64,000 nt of DNA from Halorubrum sp. PV6 (lineage in GTDB: Archaea > Halobacteriota > Halobacteria > Halobacteriales > Haloferacaceae), in the NCBI RefSeq assembly GCF_003990725.2, contig NZ_CP030064.1, positions 1 through 64,000 of the forward strand. Reading direction: 5' to 3'. The position numbers and the translations under genes were made by a program. Position 1 is the first letter of the stretch. Each line of letters begins with the position of its first letter. The notes under the pieces are model-generated. The model made no database searches. It worked only from the letters and a program-made list of their open reading frames with translations, and was not told where the DNA came from. Of this stretch, positions 1-7,671 are shown one piece after another.

Positions 1-33
1 CATCCAGTTTACCGTATTGCATCCAGTTTACCG
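1..33. repeat. 14-bp direct repeat at left window edge
   Basis: The 14-mer catccagtttaccg occurs at 1-14 and again at 20-33, separated by five bases, giving a 19-bp period. The array may continue beyond the left edge. It lies just outside the left origin recognition box. It could be a protein-binding site for the origin or for a gene outside the window; the sequence alone does not decide. Confidence 0.6.
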
Positions 34-43
34 GTCGCTGTCT

Positions 44-77
44 GCCCCTCCCCCCCACCCCTTCGTTTCGAGTGGAG
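44..77 (-). repeat. Origin recognition box, left, inverted
   Basis: Read on the minus strand it contains ctccactcgaaacgaagg followed by ggtggggggg. It matches the right box at nearly every position in the core (TCCAC-CGAAAC-AAGGGG) and in the G-string. Orc1/Cdc6 proteins bind such boxes; the G-string is the halophile-specific extension. Confidence 0.85.
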
Positions 78-149
78 ACGTGGTGTGGTGGGGTGGGGGT
101 CGACGAGTTGGTCCGGTCGGGACGAAGAGATGAACTGTCCCACAAAGAA

Positions 150-248
150 ATCGTCTCTCTGAACATAAAATAAACTAGTAAATGACTAAAATATAGTGTT
201 GGGCTTTGTCGAGGGTACTGTTTTAAGGGGTATATATTAAAACTACCG
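150..248. other. AT-rich duplex unwinding element
   Basis: The stretch contains runs such as ataaaataaactagtaaatg and ttttaaggggtatatatt, far more AT than anything else in the first 10 kb. It is bracketed by the two inverted ORBs, the expected place for initial strand opening. A TATA-like promoter inside it cannot be excluded. Confidence 0.7.
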
Positions 249-289
249 GTAACATTAGACGCCCCAGACACCCCCACCCACCCAATCTA

Positions 290-320
290 CCGTTCCACCC
301 GAAACAAAGGGGTGGGGGGG
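290..320 (+). repeat. Origin recognition box, right
   Basis: The plus strand reads gttccacccgaaacaaagg followed by ggtggggggg. It is the inverted partner of the box at 44-77 and points toward orc1. Further G-rich sequence on the opposite strand lies immediately to its left (268-282). Confidence 0.85.
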
Positions 321-729
321 CCAACGATACAGACGATATCAGTTCGTGAGATCCCGGTCGCCACGCCGCGGTTGGACCCTCCCAAACACCCTTTCGGTCC
401 GTTGTCCTCGTTTCTCTCGCCCGGCGTTTCCCGTCCAACCGATATGCTTCTCCGGCATATGCCCCTCGTATAGGCTCGACGATGCTGTCTTGCGCTCGCT
501 GGAGAACGTTCCGACCTACAGATTATCGGAGGCAACTCACCCGAAAACAGATCGTAAGGCATCATTTCAACTCCAGAGAGCAACACTTTAGTACCATCTC
601 TTCATCTGGTTCGACTGTATCAACTGGACGTGGTTTAGCATCAATACGACCACAGACCAGTATTTCCGACCGCAGACGGCGTGAGAAGCGGATTGGGAAA
701 CCGCTTCCACCTGAAACAGAGGGGTTCAC
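321..729 (+). promoter_or_regulatory. orc1 upstream region without a gene
   Basis: About 410 bp lie between the right ORB and the orc1 start. I see no credible gene: short ORFs here have no family features and unsuitable composition. AT content is higher than in coding DNA. The orc1 promoter must lie here, but no single TATA box stands out; tttagcatcaatacg near 631 is one weak candidate. Confidence 0.45.
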
Positions 730-2712
730 ATGAAAGAAGACGACCATACGCCGCAGGCCGACGGTGGCACCAACTCGAACGAACCTGAACCCGACCCAGA
801 CGAGGACGAATCGGGCCATAGCAGCGACTCCACCGGTTCTCCTTCGAGTGAAGCGTCACACAGCGATTCGTCGGCTCCCGCCGCTTCAGCCAGCGATTCT
901 TCGGTTACCGATCCCTCACTCACTGCTGACGCATCGGCTTCGCCCTCCGAAGGAGTGAGCGAAGGCGACGCACACGATGGCAATCTCGAGGAACCGACGC
1001 GAAACGACGCTGACGATCACAGCCCTGGCGATCACAACGCTGACGATCACAGCCCTGACGACCACGATGCCGGCGACCACGATGCCGGCGACCACGGCGC
1101 CGACGCCCCCAGTACCACCGAGGCCGACGGCGAAACCGCTCCCGCCGATTCGGGCACGCCGCCCGGATCGACCGAGAGCGGGGTGCCCGACGCCGAGTCG
1201 AAGACCGCGGGATTCGGCAACGGCGGGCGCGATCGTTCGTCGCCCGACGTCGACCTCAACGGCGTCGTCCTCGACGACGATGACGACGACAACCAGGGGC
1301 TGTTCGACGACTTACTCTCCGGAGAACCGATATTCGAGAACAAAGAGGTCCTCAGACCCTCGTACACCCCGCACGAACTCCCGCACCGGAACGATCAAAT
1401 AAATCGGATGGCGACGATCCTCGTCTCTGCGCTCCGCGGAGAGACTCCCTCAAACATCCTCATTTACGGGAAGACGGGGACCGGCAAGACCGCCTCCGCG
1501 AAGTTCGTCTCACAGGAACTCGAATCCACTTCCCAGAAGTACGACGTCCCCTGTGAGGTCGAGTACATCAACTGCGAGGTGACGGACACGCAGTACCGGG
1601 TCCTCGCGCAGCTCGCGAACACGTTCATCGAAAAGAACCAGGAGGTGATCGACGACCGGCTCGACCGCCTCGAATCGCTCCGCGCCGACGTGACAGAGGC
1701 CGGCGAGACAGCGGTCGAAGCGGACGGTACCGGAACCGCCACCGAGGCCCTCAACGGCACCGAGTTCGACTCCGTCGACGACCTCGACGACCGCATCGAG
1801 ACGCTCGAAAGCGACGCCGAGGAGATGGAAGAAGTCCCCATGACGGGGTGGCCCACCGACCGCGTTTACTCGACGTTCTTCGAGGCGGTCGACTACCACG
1901 AGCGCGTCGTCGTGATCATGCTCGACGAGATCGACAAACTCGTCGAGAAAAGCGGGGACGACACGCTGTATAACCTCTCGCGGATGAACTCCGAACTCGA
2001 CAGGTCCCGGATCTCGATTATGGGCATCTCGAACGACCTGAAGTTCACCGACTTCCTCGACCCCCGCGTCAAGTCGAGCCTCGGCGAGGAGGAGATCGTC
2101 TTCCCGCCGTACGACGCGAACCAACTCCGCGACATCCTCCAACACCGCGCCGATATCGCTTTTAAACAGGAAGCGCTCACCGACGACGTGATCCCTCTCT
2201 GTGCGGCGTTCGCGGCCCAGGAACACGGGGACGCGCGACGCGCGCTCGACTTGCTTCGAACCGCGGGCGAACTCGCCGAGCGCTCGCAGGCCGAGATCGT
2301 CGCGGAAAAACACGTCAGACAGGCCCAAGACAAGATCGAACTCGACCGCGTCGTCGAGGTCGTCCGCACCCTCCCGACTCAGAGCAAGATCGTCCTCTTT
2401 GCCGTCATCCTCTTAGAGAAGAACGGCGTCCACAACATCAACACCGGCGAGGTGTTCAACATCTACAAGCGACTCTGCGAGGAGATCGACGCCGACGTGT
2501 TGACCCAACGCCGCGTCACCGACCTCATCAGCGAACTCGATATGCTCGGCATCGTCAACGCCGTGGTCGTGTCGAAGGGGCGCTACGGCCGAACGAAGGA
2601 GATGGGGCTGTCGGTTCCCGTCGAAGAGACTGAGGCTGTTCTCCTCTCGGACTCCCGACTCGGGGATATCGAAAACGCCCAGCCGTTCGTGCAGGCCCGC
2701 TTCGACAACTGA
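730..2712 (+). CDS. orc1: Orc1/Cdc6 replication initiator with long acidic N-terminus
   Basis: Origin-binding AAA+ ATPase that recognises the ORBs just upstream and loads the MCM helicase. Walker A (GKTGTGKT) is at residues about 247-254, Walker B (LDEID) at about 398-402, a sensor-2-like GDARRA follows, and a winged-helix DNA-binding domain occupies about 560-650. At 660 aa it is longer than typical archaeal Orc1 (about 400-500 aa). The excess is mainly a roughly 190-residue, Ser/Asp/His-rich acidic leader with tandem DDHSP/AGDHD units, plus an acidic insert at about 310-370. The composition fits a real halophilic protein, but a downstream start is possible. A 16-bp repeat follows the stop codon. 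Confidence 0.95.
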   Translation: MKEDDHTPQADGGTNSNEPEPDPDEDESGHSSDSTGSPSSEASHSDSSAPAASASDSSVTDPSLTADASASPSEGVSEGDAHDGNLEEPTRNDADDHSPGDHNADDHSPDDHDAGDHDAGDHGADAPSTTEADGETAPADSGTPPGSTESGVPDAESKTAGFGNGGRDRSSPDVDLNGVVLDDDDDDNQGLFDDLLSGEPIFENKEVLRPSYTPHELPHRNDQINRMATILVSALRGETPSNILIYGKTGTGKTASAKFVSQELESTSQKYDVPCEVEYINCEVTDTQYRVLAQLANTFIEKNQEVIDDRLDRLESLRADVTEAGETAVEADGTGTATEALNGTEFDSVDDLDDRIETLESDAEEMEEVPMTGWPTDRVYSTFFEAVDYHERVVVIMLDEIDKLVEKSGDDTLYNLSRMNSELDRSRISIMGISNDLKFTDFLDPRVKSSLGEEEIVFPPYDANQLRDILQHRADIAFKQEALTDDVIPLCAAFAAQEHGDARRALDLLRTAGELAERSQAEIVAEKHVRQAQDKIELDRVVEVVRTLPTQSKIVLFAVILLEKNGVHNINTGEVFNIYKRLCEEIDADVLTQRRVTDLISELDMLGIVNAVVVSKGRYGRTKEMGLSVPVEETEAVLLSDSRLGDIENAQPFVQARFDN

Positions 2713-2714
2713 CC

Positions 2715-2752
2715 CGACACGCAACGGCTTCGACACGCAACGGCTTCGACAC
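2715..2752. repeat. 16-bp tandem repeat after orc1
   Basis: The unit cgacacgcaacggctt occurs twice in tandem (2715-2730, 2731-2746), followed by a partial third copy. It starts three bases after the orc1 stop codon, between the convergent orc1 and signal peptidase genes. No hairpin or terminator is obvious. Confidence 0.6.
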
Positions 2753-2847
2753 ACACCGATTCGATTTGCGAGTCCGGACTAACCACCTCTCCGAGTTTTG
2801 CGTTAAGAAGACCCGATCGCTTCGCGCCGCTCCCTCGCTGTCGCAGT

Positions 2848-4032
2848 TCACCCGGCGACGACCGCAGCCACATCTCCACCGGAAACGACGGCCTCTGTGT
2901 CACGAGCACCCGAGCCGTCGTCGAACCCGTCTTTCGCGTCAACGTGGCGAACGCTCGCGCGCGTCGTCGCTATCGGGCCGGTCGTCGCGACCACATCTCG
3001 TAACTCCGCTTGCCCGGTCGCGATCAGCCGCACGTACCCCAAGTACGGCACTCGAACCCGTGCGACGCCCGTCACCCAGTCGGCCTTGACGGGTGCGGCA
3101 AGCCCGTTCGCCTGATCGTACTGGCCGTTGTTGTCGCCGAGTGTGATGAACCCGTCGTGGGGTGCGGGACAGTGAGTCAGCTCTCCGCAGTCGGCGGCGC
3201 TGTGATACTGGTCGTCTGCGCGGTCATACCAGTTTTCGCCCGCCTCCACTCGAAACATCGCCCGGTGGATGATCGGCGAGGCGGTTCGCCCAGGCGGGCG
3301 GTAGATAACCACCGAGCCGTACGACCCGAACGTGCGGTAATCAACCCTCTCACCGATCGCGTGGGTCACCACGCCGACCTCGTTCTGGGCGGCGTCGGGC
3401 GCGAGTCGGCCCGGTTCCGTCACGAAGACGAGATCGCCCACCTCCATGTTCGGCTCCATGCTTCCGGACTCGACCGCGACCATCGGCGGCCACACACCGC
3501 TCACCCCGAAGAGCAGCAAGCCGATCAACAGGACGATGGCGACGCTGGAGAGCATCTCGCGAATCCACATCAGCGGGCCGTCCATGTCGTTCCGAAACCG
3601 GTACAGCAGTCCGTTATCGGTCGCGGACCCGTCGCCGGTGGGGCTCCCGTGGTTCGCCGGGCTGTCCGCTACCTCCTTGCTGTCTGCTCCCCCTTCACTC
3701 TCCGCTACCTCTTCGCTGTCCGTCACTACCTCTTCGCTGTCCGTCACTACCTCTTCGCTGTCCGTCACTACCTCTTCGCTGTCCGTCACTACCTCTTCGC
3801 TGTCCGTTACCTCCTCGCTGTCTGCTCCCTCTTCACTCTCCGCTACCTCGTCACCGCTACTGCCGTAAGCGGGGCCGGCGGGGGTCGGCTCGTCCTCTGT
3901 AATGTCTTCTTCGGTGACGTCGTCGCCCGGAGCAGCGTCTCGCGTGGGTCCGCCGCTCTCCTCACCGTTTCCCGCCGACCCTGTCTCTCGGTCGGGCTCG
4001 TCGTCCCGCCCCGACCGATCCCCGTTGTCCAT
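2848..4032 (-). CDS. sec11: Signal peptidase I, Sec11/S26B type
   Basis: Membrane serine protease that removes signal peptides from Sec-exported proteins. A hydrophobic segment at about residues 158-183 is followed by the catalytic motif ESGSMEPN (Ser191), HRAMF with His256 in the place that bacterial enzymes use for Lys, and a downstream LGDNNGQYD motif supplying the Asp. This Ser-His-Asp arrangement is the archaeal/ER type. The first 150 residues are an acidic, presumably cytoplasmic, tail with several tandem SEEVVTD units. The gene is convergent with orc1 and divergent from the DNA polymerase D small subunit; a TATA-like cttatgag lies about 27 bases upstream. A second, SipW-like, signal peptidase is at 55155-56249. 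Confidence 0.9.
   Translation of the reverse strand: MDNGDRSGRDDEPDRETGSAGNGEESGGPTRDAAPGDDVTEEDITEDEPTPAGPAYGSSGDEVAESEEGADSEEVTDSEEVVTDSEEVVTDSEEVVTDSEEVVTDSEEVAESEGGADSKEVADSPANHGSPTGDGSATDNGLLYRFRNDMDGPLMWIREMLSSVAIVLLIGLLLFGVSGVWPPMVAVESGSMEPNMEVGDLVFVTEPGRLAPDAAQNEVGVVTHAIGERVDYRTFGSYGSVVIYRPPGRTASPIIHRAMFRVEAGENWYDRADDQYHSAADCGELTHCPAPHDGFITLGDNNGQYDQANGLAAPVKADWVTGVARVRVPYLGYVRLIATGQAELRDVVATTGPIATTRASVRHVDAKDGFDDGSGARDTEAVVSGGDVAAVVAG
3700..3850. repeat. In-frame 21-bp tandem repeats in sec11
   Basis: The 21-bp unit cctcttcgctgtccgtcact (plus one base) is repeated about four times almost perfectly, with degenerate flanking copies. Because 21 is a multiple of three, it adds heptads of the sequence SEEVVTD to the acidic tail of the signal peptidase. 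Copy number probably varies between strains by slippage (inference). Confidence 0.8.
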
Positions 4033-4133
4033 TACATGGCGGTTGACGGGTTTCGCTCATAAGCTTCTGGGTCCCCGGTCGGAAAACGACGGCCTCCGGA
4101 ACCGTTTTGACCGGCGCTCCCGTTTCGAATGTC

Positions 4134-5777
4134 GTGCCGCTGGAGTCGAACGCCCGAATCGCCAAGGAACTCGCCAGACACGGCTACAACGCAGAACGCG
4201 AAGCCGTCACCCTCCTCGCGAGTGCATCCGACTCCGCCGCCGTCGTCGAATCGGTCGTCGACCGTGCTCCGGCCGACGCGCTCCGGATCACCGCCGACCA
4301 CGTTCGGGCCGTCACCGACGACCGCGCCGCCACCGACGACCGCGCCGATCCCGCCGCGAATTCGACCGCCACGTCTGCCGATTCGACCCACACGTCTCCT
4401 CCAAACCGAAATGGGAACGAATCGGCCTTTGAAGGTCTGAAAGAGGCGTCTCCAGTCGAAACAGGGGGGTCTTCTTCGACCACTCGTGCCGCTTCCAACG
4501 GCGAGACCGCCGGGAGCGCGTCCGACACCGCACCCGATCGCACCGACGACGCGCCGCACCACGACCCCGACTTACGAGAACTGACCGTCGGCAACGACAT
4601 GACCGGTCGGAGCACGGGGACGGGAGCGTACAGCGACTTCGTCCGGACCTTCCGAGACCGGTACGAGCGGCTCTCGAAAGTCCTGCGCGGTCGCGTCAAC
4701 CACCGCCCGGCCGAGGCTATCGCGGAGATGCCCGGCGGGAGCGACGCCGCGATGATCGGCCTCGTCAACGACGTTCGGTCCACGAAGTCCGGTCATTGGC
4801 TGATCGAACTCGAGGACACGACCGGAACCTTCCCCGCGCTGGTGATGAAAGACAAGGGGCTCGCCGACCTCGTCGACGAGATTCTGATGGACGAGTGTCT
4901 CGCTATCGAGGGGACCCTCGCCGACGACTCCGGCATCCTGTTCGCCGACTCGCTCCACTTCCCCGACATCCCGCGGACCCACCGGACCGGCGGCGCCGAC
5001 CGCCACGTCCAGGCCGCGTTGATCTCCGACGTCCACGTCGGCAGCGACGAGTTCATGGCCGACGCGTGGAGCAGTTTCACCGACTGGCTCCACACGCCCG
5101 AGGCCGAGCCGGTCGAATACCTACTCCTCGCCGGGGACATGGTCGAAGGCGTCGGCGTCTACCCCAACCAAGACGAGGAGCTGGAGATAGTCGACATCTA
5201 CGAGCAGTACGAGGCGTTCGCGGAGTACCTCAAGGAGGTCCCAGCCGACACCGAGATCGTGATGATCCCCGGCAACCACGACGCGGTTCGGCTCGCGGAG
5301 CCACAGCCCGGATTCAACGACGAGATCCGCGATATCATGGACGTCCACGACGCGCAGATCGTCTCGAACCCCGCCACGGTCACCGTCGAGGGTGTCGACG
5401 TGCTGATGTACCACGGCGTCTCGCTCGACGAGGTCATCGCGGAACTCCCCGAGGAGAAGGCCAGCTACGACGAACCACACAAGGCGATGTACCAGCTCTT
5501 AAAAAAGCGCCACGTCGCGCCCCAGTTCGGCGGCCACACGCGCGTCGCGCCGGAAGAACGGGACTACCTCGTCATCGAGGACGTGCCCGACGTGTTTCAC
5601 ACCGGCCACGTCCACAAACTCGGGTGGGGGAAGTACCACAACGTCCTCGCCGTCAACTCCGGCTGCTGGCAGGCCCAGACGGACTTCCAGAAGTCGGTCA
5701 ACATCGACCCCGACTCGGGGTACGCGCCGATCCTCGACCTGGACACGCTCGATATGACCGTCAGAAAGTTCTCGTAG
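4134..5777 (+). CDS. polD1: DNA polymerase D small subunit DP1
   Basis: Exonuclease subunit of the euryarchaeal replicative DNA polymerase D. An OB-fold (about residues 205-265) is followed by a calcineurin-like phosphoesterase domain with ISDVHVGS, LAGDMVEG, IPGNHD, MYHG, GGHTR and HTGHVHK motifs, which carry the metal ligands of the 3'-5' exonuclease. The N-terminal domain (ARIAKELARHGYNAEREA) contacts the large subunit in the family; a low-complexity acidic linker follows. I chose GTG at 4134 because the conserved N-terminus begins there and accgttttg lies about 27 bases upstream; an in-frame TTG at 4107 is the alternative. Its place beside oriC and orc1 fits coordinated replication functions. 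Confidence 0.93.
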   Translation: MPLESNARIAKELARHGYNAEREAVTLLASASDSAAVVESVVDRAPADALRITADHVRAVTDDRAATDDRADPAANSTATSADSTHTSPPNRNGNESAFEGLKEASPVETGGSSSTTRAASNGETAGSASDTAPDRTDDAPHHDPDLRELTVGNDMTGRSTGTGAYSDFVRTFRDRYERLSKVLRGRVNHRPAEAIAEMPGGSDAAMIGLVNDVRSTKSGHWLIELEDTTGTFPALVMKDKGLADLVDEILMDECLAIEGTLADDSGILFADSLHFPDIPRTHRTGGADRHVQAALISDVHVGSDEFMADAWSSFTDWLHTPEAEPVEYLLLAGDMVEGVGVYPNQDEELEIVDIYEQYEAFAEYLKEVPADTEIVMIPGNHDAVRLAEPQPGFNDEIRDIMDVHDAQIVSNPATVTVEGVDVLMYHGVSLDEVIAELPEEKASYDEPHKAMYQLLKKRHVAPQFGGHTRVAPEERDYLVIEDVPDVFHTGHVHKLGWGKYHNVLAVNSGCWQAQTDFQKSVNIDPDSGYAPILDLDTLDMTVRKFS

Positions 5778-5807
5778 CGCTCGTCGCGCCCGCCGGCCGA
5801 ACGCGCC

Positions 5808-6440
5808 TCACCGCTCGATGTCGACGCGCCCGCTCGTCGCGCTGTTGAGCCGCTCTGTCAGCGCGTCCACCTCCTCCACCGGAACCCGGAGCGCGAACCG
5901 GACCCGCTCGTCGTAGTCGGCGTCGAACTCGACGCCGGCCGACTCGATGACGCCGCGAACGGTCCCCGAGTCGTCGTAGGCGGTCTCTACGACCAGCCGG
6001 CGATGGGGCCGCTCCTCGACGACGCCCGCCTCGTCGACCCCGTCTTTCACCCCGCGCGAGTAGGCGCGCGCGAGCCCGCCGACCCCGAGGTTCGTCCCCC
6101 CGTAGTAACGGGTCACCACGGCGACGACGTTCCGGATCTCGCGCTGCTGGAGGACGTTGAGCGCCGGCTTCCCGGCCGATCCGGTGGGCTCGCCGTCGTC
6201 CGAGGAGTACTCCCGGAGCATCCCCTCGCCGTCGGGCGTCCGTTCCGACGCCTCGCCGGCCGGAACGCGGTACGCCGGCACGTTGTGGGTCGCGTCGTCG
6301 TACTCGCTCCGGACGCGCTCGATGAACGCCTCGGCCGCCGTCACCGAGTCGGCCGGCGCAACGTGGCCGAGGAACTCCGATCCCCGCACCTCGAACGTCG
6401 CCGTCGCCGCCTCGGCGACCGTCAGGTACGTCTCGCTCAT
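5808..6440 (-). CDS. yigZ: IMPACT/YigZ family protein
   Basis: Member of the UPF0029/IMPACT family (Impact N-terminal domain plus a small ferredoxin-like C-terminal domain). The family core is plain: SEFLGHVAPADS near the start, NVPAYRV, DGEPTGSAGKP and VTRYYGGTNLGVGGLARAYS at about residues 70-135. Bacterial YigZ and eukaryotic IMPACT act around translation control, but the molecular activity in archaea is unknown. The length (210 aa) is normal. The gene lies five bases after the membrane protein gene 6446-6970 and may be co-transcribed with it. It is convergent with the polymerase D gene. Confidence 0.88.
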   Translation of the reverse strand: MSETYLTVAEAATATFEVRGSEFLGHVAPADSVTAAEAFIERVRSEYDDATHNVPAYRVPAGEASERTPDGEGMLREYSSDDGEPTGSAGKPALNVLQQREIRNVVAVVTRYYGGTNLGVGGLARAYSRGVKDGVDEAGVVEERPHRRLVVETAYDDSGTVRGVIESAGVEFDADYDERVRFALRVPVEEVDALTERLNSATSGRVDIER

Positions 6441-6445
6441 GGGCG

Positions 6446-6970
6446 CTACGCCGAGTCCCCCTCGGCGCGCTCTCCGTCTCGGCGTTCGAGGACGACGCTC
6501 GTGGGCGGCGCGAGCCGGTACAACGCGAGGAACGCGACGACCCCGACGATTTCGGCTCCCTTCCCGACGATCGCGAGCGGCTCCGCCGCGAGCGCATTTA
6601 TCAGGCTCCCACTGTGCCAGCCGACGTAGCCGACGAGAAACGCGCCGAGGGTCCCCGCGCCCAGCGCGTACAGGCGTCGGTACTCGTCCGCGCGCAGCGT
6701 CGCGACGGCGACGGCGACGGTGAAGACGCCGGCGAGCAGGAACACGTACGGGCGCGCGTCAGCCGGATCGCCGAGTCGCGGCCACGCCCACAGCAAGTGG
6801 ACGGTCGCGCTCAGCGTCGCGGTCTGTGCCGCCACCGCCCGAAGCAGCCGTTTCCGTGTCGCGTCGCGGCCGGCGTACGCGCGGTCGGCCTCGCCCTCCG
6901 CGTCGCCTTCCGCGGCGTTCTCCGCGTCGCCTTCCGCGGCGCCCTCCGCGTCGCCTTCCGCGGCGCTCAT
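6446..6970 (-). CDS. Four-helix membrane protein, unknown function
   Basis: No family recognised. The first 35 residues are an AEGDAEGA-type repeat encoded by three 24-bp units. Then come four probable membrane helices at about 44-64, 72-92, 98-118 and 128-150, and a charged tail. The start codon is uncertain because the repeat leader could be non-conserved. It sits between the pspAB-like gene and the YigZ gene on the same strand with short gaps, suggesting an operon. The helices contain a conserved-looking GYVGWHSG turn but nothing catalytic. Confidence 0.7.
   Translation of the reverse strand: MSAAEGDAEGAAEGDAENAAEGDAEGEADRAYAGRDATRKRLLRAVAAQTATLSATVHLLWAWPRLGDPADARPYVFLLAGVFTVAVAVATLRADEYRRLYALGAGTLGAFLVGYVGWHSGSLINALAAEPLAIVGKGAEIVGVVAFLALYRLAPPTSVVLERRDGERAEGDSA
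6896..6967. repeat. 24-bp tandem repeat, three copies
   Basis: Three consecutive 24-bp units beginning ctccgcgtcgccttccgcgg (6896, 6920, 6944) encode the AEGDAEGA leader of the membrane protein on the minus strand. The units differ only at the last bases. Like the sec11 repeat, the unit length preserves the frame. Confidence 0.8.
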
Positions 6971-6995
6971 CGCGCGCCTCGCGCGGCCTGTCCGG

Positions 6996-7601
6996 TCATT
7001 CCCACGGGTGATTCCCCGGCGTATCGGGCCACAGCGGGTACCAGTAGGACTCGTCGGCTTCGAGGCCGAGCTCGCCGTCTAGAACGGATTGGAGTTTGAA
7101 CTCGACCTGCTGGTTCCGGTCGCTCGTCCCGTCCGGCGCGAAGGGGTAGTACCCTCCCCGGCGGAACGAGTAGATCCAGTAGGCGTCGACGCCGTCGCGT
7201 TCGAACCCGAACACGGCCGCGAGCAGGCGGGAGCCGAACCCCTCTTCGATGAACTGGTCGGCCGCGAAGTGAATGCTCGTCACCAGGTCCTCCGGGTCGT
7301 CGTCTTCCAACACGAACCACTGGTAGCCGTGATTGTCCTCGTATCGGTGGAATCCGGTCCCGGTGTCGATTTCGCCGGCCTCTAAGATCGCTTCGACCGT
7401 CTCGACCGCGTCGTCGAACCGCGTGCTGTCGACGCCGGAGAAACACAGCGCGGCCTCCCCGCAGTGGTCGTAGCCGAGGTCGGCCTCCATCGTCATGTAC
7501 GCGGTCGACATCCCGAACAGATCCTCGGGGTCGGCCTCGCGGGTCGCGTCCGTCTCGGCGCTCGTTCCGAGCACGGCGCGGATCGTGTCGAAGATACCCA
7601 T
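6996..7601 (-). CDS. pspAB: PspA-associated protein PspAB
   Basis: Resembles the PspA-associated protein PspAB family, found in actinobacteria and haloarchaea and linked genetically to phage-shock/envelope-stress responses. Family-like features are an N-terminal MGIFDTIR, a DLFGMSTAYMTME segment, GFTW-like GYQWFVLEDDD at about residue 105, FRRGGYYPFAP at about 160, and the C-terminal YWYPLWPDTPG. The length (201 aa) is typical. No PspA gene is seen nearby, so the assignment rests on the protein alone. The gene is first of a three-gene minus-strand run with the membrane protein and YigZ genes. Confidence 0.72.
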   Translation of the reverse strand: MGIFDTIRAVLGTSAETDATREADPEDLFGMSTAYMTMEADLGYDHCGEAALCFSGVDSTRFDDAVETVEAILEAGEIDTGTGFHRYEDNHGYQWFVLEDDDPEDLVTSIHFAADQFIEEGFGSRLLAAVFGFERDGVDAYWIYSFRRGGYYPFAPDGTSDRNQQVEFKLQSVLDGELGLEADESYWYPLWPDTPGNHPWE

Positions 7602-7671
7602 CTATGGAGCCGACTACGCGACGCGGGGTTTAGGGGTTTGCGTCGGAGCCGGACTCCGTTCGACGCCGGCG

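Larger units (their letters stand above)
44..320. other. oriC: Chromosomal replication origin (oriC1-type)
   Basis: Two origin recognition boxes in inverted orientation (44-77 and 290-320) flank about 200 bp. Its middle (about 150-248) is strongly AT-rich, in sharp contrast to the GC-rich surroundings, and is the likely duplex unwinding element. A cdc6/orc1 gene follows at 730. Inverted ORBs with G-strings around an AT-rich stretch next to an orc gene is the known architecture of haloarchaeal oriC1-type origins. Extra G-strings sit just inside each box (86-99 on plus, 268-282 on minus), making the layout symmetrical. Origin activity itself is inferred. Confidence 0.85.

Noticed and set aside
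3010-4062. 350-aa plus-strand ORF opposite the signal peptidase gene
   Set aside because: It is the antisense shadow of sec11: its repeats (YLFAVRH) are just the reverse reading of the SEEVVTD units, and it has no family features.
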